Source of the DNA: Fasciolopsis buskii
Taxonomy: Eukaryota > Platyhelminthes > Trematoda > Plagiorchiida > Fasciolidae
Assembly (NCBI GenBank): GCA_008360955.1
Contig: LUCM01002338.1
Span: forward strand, 42,481-106,480
Length of the DNA stretch: 64,000 nucleotides
Direction: 5' to 3'
This document shows positions 1 to 11,775 of the stretch, in pieces. Below the pieces are notes generated by a model. That model was not told the DNA's origin, did not search any database, and saw nothing but the letters and a program-made list of their open reading frames with translations. Within the stretch, counting starts at the first letter, position 1; every line of letters starts with the position of its first letter. The position numbers were made by a program, and so were the translations under genes.

Positions 1-2384
1 TTCCCCACTTTGCTTTACTGTCGTTCTGATATCTCTGCACCTTTGCATCTTGATTTATAAGTTCTTCACGGGCGCCTGTCAGCTCTCAGTCGTGTGCCTT
101 TCATACTATTTAACAGTTTGTTTGTGTGCGTAAAATTCTTGCACACAAGGTACTTCCAGATCCTGCACATTGCGAGCACGATATTCTATCGAGCTGTTGC
201 TCTGGTTTTTTCACACATTCCGTTTTTTGGTTCCATACTCTCCCGAATCAGTAGCCATGGGAATTCCATCGTCTCTCGTTTAGGACATGCCCTGAAGGAT
301 AGAGATCGTGCCTCAGCCGACTTTCTCACCGACTTATTATTGCTGATCAAGTTATTCGTCTAACAAGTTTTGCTTCCTTTTTTCAATGGGGCTAAATGTT
401 TGTGCACAAAAGTTCATGCAATTCACAGTCCAACGAAAAGCAAAATACGCAAGCACATACACGCTTTATTCCTGTCAGACGCACCTTCCAAACAGTTTTC
501 TCAATACGGGTGCTTTGCGCTCAGGTGTTCACTTTACATTACAGGCTGCTCCTAAAAGCAAATCTGCCCGATCTTCACTTCAGACTGAACACGCTCTCTA
601 GCTTACGGCCTGATATTACCCACCAGCCAACAAATTGGTTAAATCTGAACAGCCTACATCTGTACCTGATCGTCGGTCAGCGAACTGACTAAGTGTTACT
701 CTATCGGTAAGGTTAATTTTCTGGGGGTGAAAATTACTAAGCACACTCTATTCCGAGACGTGACAGCCATTTTTTTATTTCGTTTGTCCGAAGGACGTAA
801 TAAAATTGAACAGCGCCAACAATGTTGCATTGTTTTGCTATCATTGATGCAATCATACTGTCAGTTGGAATTCACTGGTCCATCCTACTAGGTCACATTG
901 TCTTTAATTTTTAGATGTTTGTTTCTCTTCGCCGTATGCAGGTTTCGTGATCAACGTGTGTTGTGTAGAACCCAGACGTTTTAATACACAATACTGATTA
1001 GTGAGTTAGGAATCTCAATGAAGCTTATGCGCTGCGGTTTGTTGAGTCACTCACTTCTGAAGAGTGCTATTCACTAATCCAAGTAGCACACAGACCCATT
1101 AACCCTGTCATTTAGTGTAATTTCCAAATACCTTGATCAGAAATGAATCAGGTTCAGTGATTCGAAGATCCTTGCCATTCCTCAACACTATCATTTCTCT
1201 CGTTAATTCGGAATTATGTAAACATTATTCGGAATTCAGTAGGAATATGCCTCTTTTTCATAAGACCTCGCAATAGCGTAATTGGACACTAATTGCGGAG
1301 CGGTACACCTAATCATACACACTTAAAGATGTGCTCATTTAAGATGGGTCATGTTTCAGACCCAGGCAACTGAGATCTCAGTGAACCAGTTGGATGACAT
1401 TTCCGAATATTTTTGACATAATTCCGAAATAACGTGAGAACTGGAGTGATGGCCTTAGTTTACTACACAGCATTCATTTACCATACAATCTAAACAGACT
1501 AGTTTTTGTCTGCATGTGCTCTTTTGCTTTTCAAGTGCTCATTGTCGTATTTTTTCACGGAAACTTTCTTCACACCATAATGAAAGAAAGAACTCGGGCA
1601 TGAATAGCGTACGTGAGTTCCTTTGTTACTCAAATTTGGTGGAAAAGATAGAATCACTTGTCTAAACTTTAGCGTTTCCTAACAATTTCTACACTACTAG
1701 AACATTGATTGGGGATCTCAGTGGATGGATTGCTGTCTTAAAAAAACAACTCTAAAATTAGTTAGACGCTGGCCGTCTAGGTCTTTATTTTTTTCTTCAA
1801 CTGTTTCCCTGCTTTTTTCATCCCGGTCCACTGAATCCCGGTGGTTCTTTAGCTTTGGGTTGATCAAACTTCCCAAATCCACCGAGTTAATCAGATCTCC
1901 CAGTTTAGACAACATTGCATCCATTTTGTTGTAGCGCGGTATCTGTTTGCTTCGTAAGCTAATGACATCAGTACCACTCCGTTCACCCGCAACTAGTTGA
2001 AGGTTATGTGCTCAAACCTGTCCAGAGCAAAACGACTAATCCAATGATGTCCTTTGTTGACTTCATTGCAGACTCGCTCATTGATTCACGTAAATCAGAT
2101 TGCCTAATAAAAATTATCGATCAATACACGCAGCCAATGGTTGAATGACTATTGTCGGAACGCAGCTAAATACAATGAAAGTGGTCACGAAAATGCACAG
2201 ATATTTCTCAAGGAGTATGATTTTTTCTGCCTTCGTTTGTTAATATTCTGAACTGGTAATTGAACGGAGTCCCGTTGGATTATCCTTGTCAAATCGTCTA
2301 GTGACATTTTCTTGGTTTTGCCAGTGCCTGAACAGTGCAGTCCCGAAGAAGTCGATAACAATGGTCCACATATCGTCATCGTGA
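1..2384. other. Unassigned sequence at the left edge
   Basis: I see no recognisable gene or repeat. Short open frames occur on both strands. The 89-codon frame at 94-363 (+) and the 68-codon frame at 1718-1924 (-) are the most protein-like, but neither matches a family I know. If the FUT8 gene to the right extends this far, this could be part of a 5' intron. Confidence 0.4.
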
Positions 2385-4510
2385 TCACCATCGTTCAGCG
2401 TTAAACTGCAAGGCAAACCTCAATGACCACTGCCTTTTCCCCAAGACCACATATGTCTGTAAAAAGAGTGAGTATCCCAAGGGAACAGGGGGTGGACCTA
2501 CACAGGTGGAAGAAGATAAGAGGCTGCTGTATCCAACAAACGGAACACAGTTTAACTGTACAAACATATTTATTGATCGTTATGATTCGACAGAAGATGA
2601 CAACACGACCGCCACTGTTTACGTTTCATTGGCATATCCCTCAGTGTCTTCACTCAGCTAGTTGACGAGTCTTTCGGACCCCAACCCCGAAGACTGGGGA
2701 CACCTACTTTACCTAACTTCGCTGGACATTTTCTCATCCCGCGTTGCCACGTCATCCGCTGGCCTCCACATGGCTTCTTCCATTCCTTAGGAGGAACACA
2801 AAATAGGGCACGATATGGTGGACGAGTGTTCAACATACACAACACGTGACCTAACCAGCGTAGTTTACTAAATTTCACATGCTGAGATAAGGTTTTCTTA
2901 GAAGCAGCAACTGGCATTAGATTCCTGACCTCAACGTCACCCATCCGGTCACTCCATCGAATTTTAGCCATACTACGTGAACATCGTTGGTCGAAAACCT
3001 CTAACCGATGAACATCTCTCACAAGCATACTTCATGTCTTACAACCATACAACCGAAGTGAGCGCACTGCGGCACAGTATACACAACCTTTCAACTTCAG
3101 CGAAGTATCAGGTCGACGCCACAAGTGCTTCCGTCCAGCGCAAGCCACTCGAGCCTTCGATATACGCGTGTTTGCCTCTACCGCCGGGCTACCATCCTTC
3201 GACATGCAAATGCTAAGGTAAATGAAACGGTCCAAAATCGTTAGTTCCTCTCCGCTCAGCACCAATTTGGGTACTGCTGCAGTCTAGTCCTGTCACAGCA
3301 CTTTGCACTTTGAAGGTACAAAGCACCTGCCAAATCGTGCAACCAATGTCGACAGTCTATCTAGTGCGCATTGTGCATGGTCCGCGAACTCGAACAGGCA
3401 TACAACATCATCTGCATAATCTAGGTCACATAGCTTCCCTCCACTTCCTAGTTCGATTTATACATTCTGAAGACCTCCTAAAGCTTCTTGCATCACCTCG
3501 TCCATGGCGAAGTCGGACAAGAATGGAGGGATGGGCTATCCTTGTTGAACGCCACTAGTCGTTTCGAATGAACTTGATAGATCACCGTACACCCTCACAC
3601 GACCGTAGGTATGCGAGTACAATGCTCGCAACAGGTTTACGAACTTCGTTGGCATACCCACCTAGTGAGGAACACTAAGCAGTGCAGGTCGATCCACTGA
3701 GTCGAACGCACCTTCTAGGTTGTCCGATGACGCCTTTCGAGTATTTGACGAGGGGTAAATATCTGATCGATGCAACCTCGACCTGGACGAAATTCGGCCT
3801 GCTGTTCGGGGATATTACCGTCGTGGTTCGGTTTCATACGACGCAGGATTATCGAAGCTAACACTTTAGTAAACTAATCTCACGATGATTGCTATAGCCA
3901 CTCCGTGTGCCCTTCTTGAGGTTGGGTACATTTGGTGATTCTATCTACGATAGCGGGATACGCTGTTTGTTCAAAATATCACGAATCAAAGAGGTGGTTG
4001 TGTTCATCAGGGTTACTCCACCCAATTTGAAAAGAACTGTTGGAAATTCGTATTTACCGGTTGCTTTTCCGTTCTTTAGAAGTAGAATATCCGACTGCAC
4101 TTCCAATTCCGTAGGGAGGTCGACAATCACCTCCCAAGGTTTTGCAGCTGCAGATGTCGGCCTACATCGGTTAGCGTGCAGCCAGCTAAGCTGTTGCATG
4201 GAGTGTTCCGTCTAACGGTCCAGCCTTTACTGTATACCATGGATGGGCTCTCCATTTGTATCCCATACGACTTCACAAGCCGAAGTTCGCCGCCCTCCGC
4301 TGTCGCATATAAGCTTAGTTCCGGCTGTTACCTATAACCCACCAGTTTTCGCGGTTTTTCTTAAGGATTATCATCTACTAACACTGCAACTGTCGGCATA
4401 TCTTATTCACTTCCTTTCAGTTAGGGAGCTGGCGATTTTGCTCTATTGGACCCTGCTACCCTTGCGAGATCCAGTATCTTTGATGACTGGTAGTTTTAGG
4501 TCCACACTTC
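2385..4510 (-). mobile_element. RTE-type non-LTR retrotransposon, 5'-truncated and decayed
   Basis: Read on the minus strand, this is a reverse-transcriptase element running from about 4510 (inside the linker after the endonuclease) to its 3' end near 2385. Visible blocks in order are the start of the RT domain (3945-4199, LLLKNGKATGKYEFP), motif A (LEGAFDSVDR near 3690-3720), the catalytic YADD box at 3407-3418, a YLS-CIS-DG / LWRR / YCAAVRS block (3032-3265), and the C-terminal RLRWLGHV / EWKKPCGGQRMTWQRG block (2654-3028). The frames are broken into several pieces, so it cannot make a full protein. It is homologous to the larger copy at 17990-21830, and the two share the same 3' untranslated end (TTCAGCGTTAAAC motif near 2395). 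The 5' end stops inside coding sequence, as expected for a truncated insertion. The clade call as RTE is from motif style only. Confidence 0.85.
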
Positions 4511-7500
4511 TCTATTTTTTCTAGTATTTTCGGTACCTTTTGTCACGGTGCATTTTTCCCACTGCTAAACCTCGGCTAAAAGACACCGTTACCGTACCAT
4601 CCACAATACTTCCATGGATGAATTATGTCACACTAGGAATCGTTCTTCACTGGTCTGTTTTTGAAATCTTGATGGTTCGGTCATGTACTCTGCTTGTAGA
4701 TTCAGCTGGTGAAACTGTCCAGTACCACCTAGCTTGTCATTACCACAGTTTCCGCATTTTATGTCTCATTATCGGTTTCTGAAACTCGATCTCCTGAGAA
4801 TGTATTGAGTATAAATAGATTACGATATTTACGTCATATGTTGTCCACACCGACAAACAGACTAATTCGGTTTATGCTGGTTTCCAAATCAATGGTTGCA
4901 GAATGTTTCGAGGTGGTTAGTCATTTGTGACATGGTTAAAAGATGACGACTCTAGCTGCGTGGTTCCCCATGTTTTTTCGCTCCTGGTCGTTGATTATTA
5001 GCCTCAGATTGTTTTTATCGGCCTTTGCGCGGAAGCAGAATAAACTCTTTGACGTAGAGCATATCCTAATTGGGTACATCACGTGCATGATCCAGTATAT
5101 TGTGGTTTGATTCTGTCGATGGATGTCATTTTGCCGAATTGCGTGTTCAGTCCATGTGTGCAGATCATGACTTCTAAATACAGCTGCGAGACTATCACAT
5201 CGTGGGGGTTTGTTACTGAGCAGAGGCTAGCAAACGATCTGCGGAAGTTGCTAAATGACGGAAAGACCCGTAGATAGTATTAGAAGTTAAGGTTTTGGTT
5301 CGGGATATTCTTACACCGGATGATTGAAATCATTAGGGAGTGTAGCCAGGTGACACAACCAGTGGTGTTGTTGAACTCTTCTGCGTGAATTCTTACTGAT
5401 TATCTTTTGCTTGTTTCTTTACCATTCTTTCGTCCGCTTCCATTTTAATTAGGTGATTCGAGGTAGGTACTAAAGCTAGAGCGTATTGGTTGCGGGACTT
5501 TGGTGGCAGCAAGAACGAAAATGACTTGAAACGAACTACACTCGGTTCCGTAGTATGATATTTTCTATCAACAGTGGAAACTTTTTCGATTTATAATGGT
5601 GTCTTGTTCACCAGTTTACCAAATTGGTCCCCGTATGTACATGTGTGTGTACGTACACGTTCAGAACTCGCATTTGCATTTCGCATTCCCGTGTTTTACA
5701 CGTAAGTGACTCTATATAACTAGGACACCCGCGTTGTGTACAAATGGATGTACTTTGTTGTGTTTGACGAAGCATATTTTGCATAATTCTTCCGTTTCGC
5801 AGACTTAATATGTCAGTCTTTGACGACCACTCTGTGCTGCACGAGCATGTGCCTGAATGAACCGGCCCGCAAAGTATTGCTACCTCATCAAGTTGTGGCC
5901 AAGGGACTTACGGAAAGAGAAATAGTTGAAAAGAAAAGCATTCGATTAGCCGGTTGCGTCTTTTAGAACAACAGATACGTCTTTGTGTGTTTGGAAATAC
6001 AGACTACGAATACATCTGCCCTATTACCGATGTGCGCGAATAGACTCTTTCATTCGATTCTTATTCTGGATGGCCATATGTATTTTAATTTTTTTTACTT
6101 GAGATCTACAATGCAATGAAAATGAGGACTTCCTTCTCCTGTGTTCATAATCAGATTGAAGATTATGCAAGTCTGTTTTCATGGCTCTATGATTGAAATT
6201 AGTCGTTAGGTCATGAAATGCATCTTTTACGGCACAAAATGCCCCTTAGATTCAAGCTTCCTTTCGTTTACCATGGTCTGAGCTTTAAGCAAGCGCATAC
6301 AATTCCGCAAAAGGAGCTGTGTATTTCATTATTGAACTTCGAAAGATTTAGCTTAAGCAACCGACTTTTGGAGTTTCAATTAACGTCATGGGAAAAGTAA
6401 TAATAGCAATTTCCGTTCGTATTATTATTTTTGCTTATGCAATATTTCATGAAGGATTCCATTACTAAATATGGGTTATCGAAAGTGAAGTGCTCGGTTT
6501 TGGCAAGATTCTAATCCTGGTGTTTGGAAAAAGTAAAAAATCATGGAAAGTAGCCGGTCTGGTCACTTTTCACTTAAATTCGACCTCTTCCGGCTTTCTT
6601 TATGACATGCTTGAAACATGAGTGCAGTTAAAGGGCATGTTCCATAGCTATTAGGGGCCACTGCACGCGGAGGGGGACTGACAACCTTGGAATGGCATAG
6701 AATAACGTAAGATCACACTAAGTGTGGTAACGAGCCGGATGACAGCGAGTTGCCGTCTACCGCCAAATTAAATTGAACACATGCATTTGTTCTGCCGTAG
6801 TCCCGGTCGACCATATTTGTTGGAAGTGAAATCATTAGTTTTCTCCACAGCAGTTGATTCCTTAAGGCTAAAGGAAAACGACACGGACTACGTATTCCAG
6901 AATGGTTGGTGTCCTGAATTCACTTTGGAAACCTGTTTGCTCCTAGTATCAATTTCGCGCGTGGAGAACGTCATGCATGTGGTTGAATTGCTTTTTGGTC
7001 GCTTTTGAATGTTCTTCGGATGTTGTTTAACAAATGAATGATAAGTCTTACATTGTGCGAGACTTTTTCTCCCCCTGTAATCTACGTGTGGGACGTTTTT
7101 CCCTGCACGGGAAGCCTAAGCCAAATTGAGGTCTTCCACATGAAATATTTCGGGCTCGTTCCAATCTTCCCTAACGTTTTCTGCGGTAGACGCGGTTAAC
7201 TAACTGTATTCGTATTCCTGCGATTTTCATCCTCTTGGCATTCCATGGTGAAATCAGTTGTGAATGAATACGAAACATGATTGTTTACATGCGTTGCGAT
7301 GACTGCTAGCTTTCGAGGGAGTATTCGTTCGTTTTTGATTGTGACTTTTCTTCTTTAAAATGAACAGTCCGATCGATCTGTCTTGCCACGCGAGCCACCC
7401 GGTGCAGGTTTGGCACGGCAGTACATGTTCCATACGCGTTTGCGTAACACGCCTAAGGGTTCTCTATATGAATGTAATCTATGGTTTTATTAATCCTTTG

Positions 7501-8245
7501 TACCTGATGTTGTAATGCCGCGAGTCCTGACTCATTCATCCTCACGATATGACATTGATTTTGCGCGAAGTGAGCATGGGTCGTACTTGACAGGCCATTG
7601 GATAATGAAACTCCATTGACAAACATGAAAACAAACCATAAAAGTCCCAGATATGTAAAAATTGACCACAGGTGGATTATTGGGTTTCCTGATCACCGGT
7701 ATATTTATAGCGAGCAAGTTGCTTTTGGTCATTGCGAATTTGGGATGAAAATGTAATGAATTCCAAGACATTTCTTGTCGGCGATGGTCGATTAGACGGT
7801 CAGATTATTTATGGATGCCAATGAACTTCCCACTGTTGGGCCGTCAAGTCTGAACGGACGTCGCGTGCAGTTTTCCGAAATTATCCATGACTACTCAATT
7901 AGCGGAGCCGCACAATAGTTTCGACTCCTTATATACTACCGTCAGTGAAAACAAGCTGACCGACTGAGTTTTGATTGTTCTTCCACAAAACTCATCATGT
8001 GGCCAGTTTCTCATGCACTAGACTCTCAGTAATCCATCTAACTGAGCACTCGATCAAAATTTTCATTTGTGCTCCTATTCGCTTATCACTTGGATCATTC
8101 CTAGTGAATTTGGTGTTCCCCTTTCATCTGTTCGATTGACATGCTTTTCCTATATCATAAAAGCAATTAAATTGTCCCAGTCTGTGTGTACGACTTGCTG
8201 ATCGCTTGACTGTCCCTCATGTGCTCACCGTCTCACAACTTGCAG
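4511..8245. other. No gene recognised; probably 5' intron of FUT8
   Basis: This 3.7 kb stretch lies between an RTE fragment and the first recognised FUT8 exon. I looked for the exon that should precede it (ending in a residue stretch like LV-RRI--LQ) and for the N-terminal membrane and coiled-coil exons, and found none that I can support. A polypyrimidine tract followed by TTTCGCAG near 5810 looks like an acceptor, but no convincing reading frame follows. Confidence 0.4.
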
Positions 8246-8549
8246 AACCCACGGGATTGCTCCACGGCAAAGTTCCTCACAGTCAGCTTGGATCGACCGT
8301 GTGCGTTTGGGTGTAACACGCATCATTTGGCTTACTGCTTCCAGCTGGCCTATGCAACAAATCGGACGTTGGTGTTTACGGCCGATTTAAGCAGCTACAG
8401 ACAATGGTGGAGTTCCAGTTTCGAACCATTGTCGTCAACATGCACTGATCCAAAATCTAATGGAGTATTCGAAGCTCCCGGTAGGTGGCATAAGGTGGCT
8501 GAAAAATGCATGCTTTCTGATAGGTTCCGACCGTTACATTTGCTGTCAG
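8246..8549 (+). CDS. FUT8: FUT8 exon a: start of the GT23 catalytic domain
   Basis: This exon belongs to alpha-1,6-fucosyltransferase, which in other animals transfers fucose from GDP-fucose to the innermost GlcNAc of N-glycans in the Golgi. It opens with NPRDCSTAKF after an acceptor ending ACTTGCAG (8238-8245). It carries CAFGCNTHHLAYCFQLAYAT, the counterpart of the FUT8 Cys-rich segment, and continues to WW--SFEPLSSTCTD. The donor used here is CAG/GTAACC at 8550, leaving phase 1. A second donor, CCG/GTAGGT at 8481, has the same phase and would remove 23 residues. The Cys that follows KKLV in the mammalian enzyme is Val here, although its usual disulphide partner (in the AYCF stretch) is kept. 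The upstream ATG at 8219 is intronic. The exon family is clear; the exact 3' end is less so. Confidence 0.9.
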
Positions 8550-8680
8550 GTAACCTCAGTTCAGTTCAGTTCAGTTTAACCAATAACCCTGCACTAACGT
8601 GCTCTGACTTTGGTTCCCGCCTCAGCACAATCTGCTCAAACAAAATAATTGGAATAGTGGATATCGAAGGCCAATATTAA

Positions 8681-9400
8681 GTTGAAGAACCACGCAGAAG
8701 AAATTTTCGAATGGAAGAACGTCACTGACCGTGACCCTGAGTCATATCACCTACTTTCTCCAACCATTGCTTCGGGGGCTCTCAGGGACCCCAAACCGGT
8801 AGTCCAACTGGACCTACACGGGCCAGTCCACTGGTTCCAGTGTTACTGACTGGCCACCTTGAACCAACTTCAAATTATTACCTGCCTCGGAGAACAGCTG
8901 CAACTGGACAGTCGTTTCATATACATGTGCAAAACATGAACTTATCATAATCTGTTCTGATTCGGTGCCTGTTCTATAGATTAAGCCCTAATATCCAGTA
9001 CCTAACCCTTCATCCCCGAGTTACTCACAAAATTGCTCCATCAAATTCCGCCAGTACTATGAAGAAAACAATATCCAAACACCAAAAGTCTTTGTATATT
9101 TTCTGCTCCCAACTGATATGTTTTTGAGCTGTATATCTATACCGACCTCACTGCTTCTGTGTATGCTCGACCTTTGATCGATAACCGGATGTCACGCCGA
9201 AGCCATAATTGCGTCAAATTAGTGAATGCTAATGGGGTCTTTTGTATGCCTAAGAATAATTCATCTGTTATGCGACCACGAGGTGGGATAAAACTACCCA
9301 AGTAACCAAACCATTCCAAGTTATCTAGTGGTTCCCTGCAGGAATCTGAATGATATACATTCTTTTTTCCTGTATGCTCATCTTACCCAACCCTAGATAG
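8681..9400 (-). mobile_element. Fragment of an RTE-type reverse transcriptase, 3' part
   Basis: The minus strand reads EWFGYLGSFIPPRGRITDE, LAFTNLTQLWLRRDIRLS and YTEAVRSV (9137-9319). This is the post-catalytic part of an RTE-type RT ORF. With stops and frameshifts it continues into a block resembling RLL-F--CFLHS-G (near 9030-9080) and the terminal GPVGLP-WGP / W-E-VGDM block (8730-8820). The same segment is present, diverged, at 29880-30480. It carries no intact ORF and is a 5'-truncated relic inside FUT8 intron 1. Confidence 0.75.
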
Positions 9401-10259
9401 AGATGACGCTGTTTTCAAAAGGTTGGAATGGTCGTTGCCAGTTTTTGCAAAAGCGAAAGGCACCCTTTTTAAGATTGTTTGATTTCAATTCTTTCATAGA
9501 GGAATATATAGGATGTTTAAATGGGTGCACGAATACTCGCCTAAACAAACATCTGGTCTCGCGGTTATTGCTGCTCACCTTCTGTACGCATCCGTTCATG
9601 TCCTGTCTAACCGGCGTTGGTGACCAAGCCTTGCAAGTGATTGTGCCGGAACTGTATCCTTCTCCTGCAGGGCACTTCTCCAGTCGATGGTCTGCAGTTG
9701 GCCTGCCCTGCCCTTCACGAAAATGATTTATGCTGTTGTTTATTCAATAGAAACAATAGAAAGATGTTCAAAATGAGATTCTGATGTCAGTTAGAACAAC
9801 GGAGAGCTCAAGTATAAGGATGATTAGAAAGAAGAGCGTCGCGTACGCATGCCGAATTAGGAACGACAACTTCGAAGTCGGGGTAGTGTTGAGACTTGTT
9901 TTGAATTATTCTGGACCTTGACCACAGAAGCGCGGTCTCATTGATTTTCAAAAGTGCTTTTAGTCTTAGATCAGACTTTTGTATTCTCCAAGGTCCTTAT
10001 CACTTAGCTTGACGTTTGGACGGTGAATGCTTCACTGACAGTCGAGGTGCGATCGTCAGTTTGTGCCCATATTGGACTCTTGGCTTTGGGTTTGGCCTCT
10101 GGCCGCGAATGAATCTGCATTACGAAATATTAGACAACAACTTCACGGTCAAATGGACTATGTTCTCGGTGGCATCAAATGCTGAATAAAACGTGAAAAG
10201 CTAAGTTCGGTTTTGCGTACTCGTCAATGTGGATGTTGAAAACATGTGACAGATACAGG
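9401..10259. other. Unassigned intronic sequence
   Basis: An open frame at 9403-9726 (+) and an overlapping one on the other strand (9393-9599) have no recognisable domain. I see no other feature. Confidence 0.35.
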
Positions 10260-11775
10260 TCCCAATGTATTGTATTGTACTGTATAAACTTTTGCGTACA
10301 ATAAATAATGTCGCATTTCAGTCAAAAAATTTGGGGGTGAAATTAAGATAGAGAGAAAAAGAAATTATTAAATAAAATAAAAATAAAGTTATCGCCTCTT
10401 AAATAATGCATTAGGACAAGTTGCTCAGGAATTTGGCTAAAACCCGGTCACGGTTTGCCAAAATTCGTGTTAAATATGGGACAACCAAATGTTTGCAGCT
10501 TGTGGAGTAGAAGAGACCGTGGGACTGAGTCAAATGCCGACGAATAGTCCAGGAAGGCGAAACGCACAGATTTCACTGATGCGTTTAAGGACTTACAACT
10601 GTGGTGAATAAGGGAGGTGACAGCGTCCAAATTGGACCCGTTAGATTTATAGGCAAACTGAAAAGGGTCGTCAGGAGGGTACACAGAGGAACGCAGGCGC
10701 TTAAGTATAGCATGCTCCGTCAGTTTTAGACCGGAAGACGTTAGGTCGATGGGGCGAAAACGTTTTGCTAAAGCAGTAGGACTGTTAGATATAGGGATGG
10801 GAATAATAGCGATGGGTCTCCAGCACTCAGGGTTAGAAAAAAGGATTAGTGACGAGTAAATTAGAGAAGTAAGCGCATCGGTCAGAGCCACAACACCATG
10901 CCTTAAAATAGCTGAGGGCGGACTGTCAGGACCAACCTCTGTGGTAATTTTAGTGGTGCACAGAAGATCGAGCAGCTCGTCTATAGAAAAACCTGTAACT
11001 GTCATATCATCACCGTAACCAAATATGACCGGGGTATAAGTGGAACGATCAATGAAAGCACGATTGATGCTGTCGACATCCGCAGGAGTTTTCGTATGTT
11101 TCTTCCTCTTCTTCTCACACAACGGTCGAATGCCTTGCCATGGGAATCGACTGTTGTTACCACTCAAGAGTTGGCTAGCGAATGTCGTCGATGCGTTTGA
11201 TTTCAGCCTTTATCAGGTTGGAAATGTGTCGCAAGCTTGAGTTATTATGAGATTTATAGAAGTGCGCCTTGCATCTTCTTAGAGATTTCAGTATCTGGGT
11301 GGATATACGGCCATTTGAGACGAATAGTGTTTGTGAGGGGCAGCAAATATCAAAGATTGCGTTGGTCGTCTCTGTGAAAAGTTTGACATTGCCATTGAGC
11401 ACGGGGTTCAAAACAGAAACATGTAGATGCGAGCGAAAGGGATTTCTGAAGAAGAATAAGGTAGTTGTGTGAAAAGTTACGGAGGCGACTCGGATTTGAT
11501 TTGTTCGCCTGAATGAATGTAAAGCTAACCTGGAGTATATCTTGGGCCCTAACAGAAGCAAATAGTGATTGCTACTTGAAATCGGAGCACACAGATTCAG
11601 GGAAAATAAATCGGGGTGGTTGGTCATAACTTTATCTATGATGGAACCGCCTTTTGTTGGAGAAACGCGAGATCAGTCAAATCAATCATAATCAGTTGTA
11701 GAGTGGATAAGTGATTAAAATGGTCTACAATAATATGCAGATTATCCTCAACAAGAGAAACAATAAACACTAGGT
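10260..11775 (-). mobile_element. CR1-type non-LTR retrotransposon with internal deletion
   Basis: The minus strand from about 11775 encodes the end of an endonuclease region (a DHFNHLSTL-like block near 11710-11740). A linker follows (11175-11627), then a CR1-style RT domain (10448-11167) with GPDSPPSAILRHG, FRPIDLTS-LKLTEH, DDPFQFAYKSN-S-LDAVTSL and motif A VRFAFLDYSSAFDSV. The ORF then stops shortly after LLLHKLQTFGC and runs straight into what looks like the 3' untranslated region, ending in a short repeated tail of ACAAT units near 10262-10284. The YADD motif and the rest of RT are missing, so an internal deletion is likely. There is a frame break between 11175 and 11167. It lies inside FUT8 intron 1, antisense to it. 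Confidence 0.8.

Noticed and set aside
94..363. 89-codon frame as a FUT8 N-terminal exon
   Set aside because: The end (DFLTDLLLL) faintly recalls the helix before the catalytic domain, but there is no linking exon, the start is hydrophobic and Phe-rich, and splice sites do not support it.
8219..8245. ATG at 8219 as the FUT8 start
   Set aside because: The codons before 8246 are upstream of a good acceptor, and the mature enzyme needs an N-terminal anchor region that is not there.
8550..8680. Continuation of FUT8 exon a to 8680
   Set aside because: The extra frame runs into repeat-like TCAGT runs and does not match the family; two good donors precede it.
9403..9726. 107-codon + frame as a gene
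   Set aside because: The opposite strand is also open, no domain is recognised, and it lies between retroelement fragments inside a FUT8 intron.
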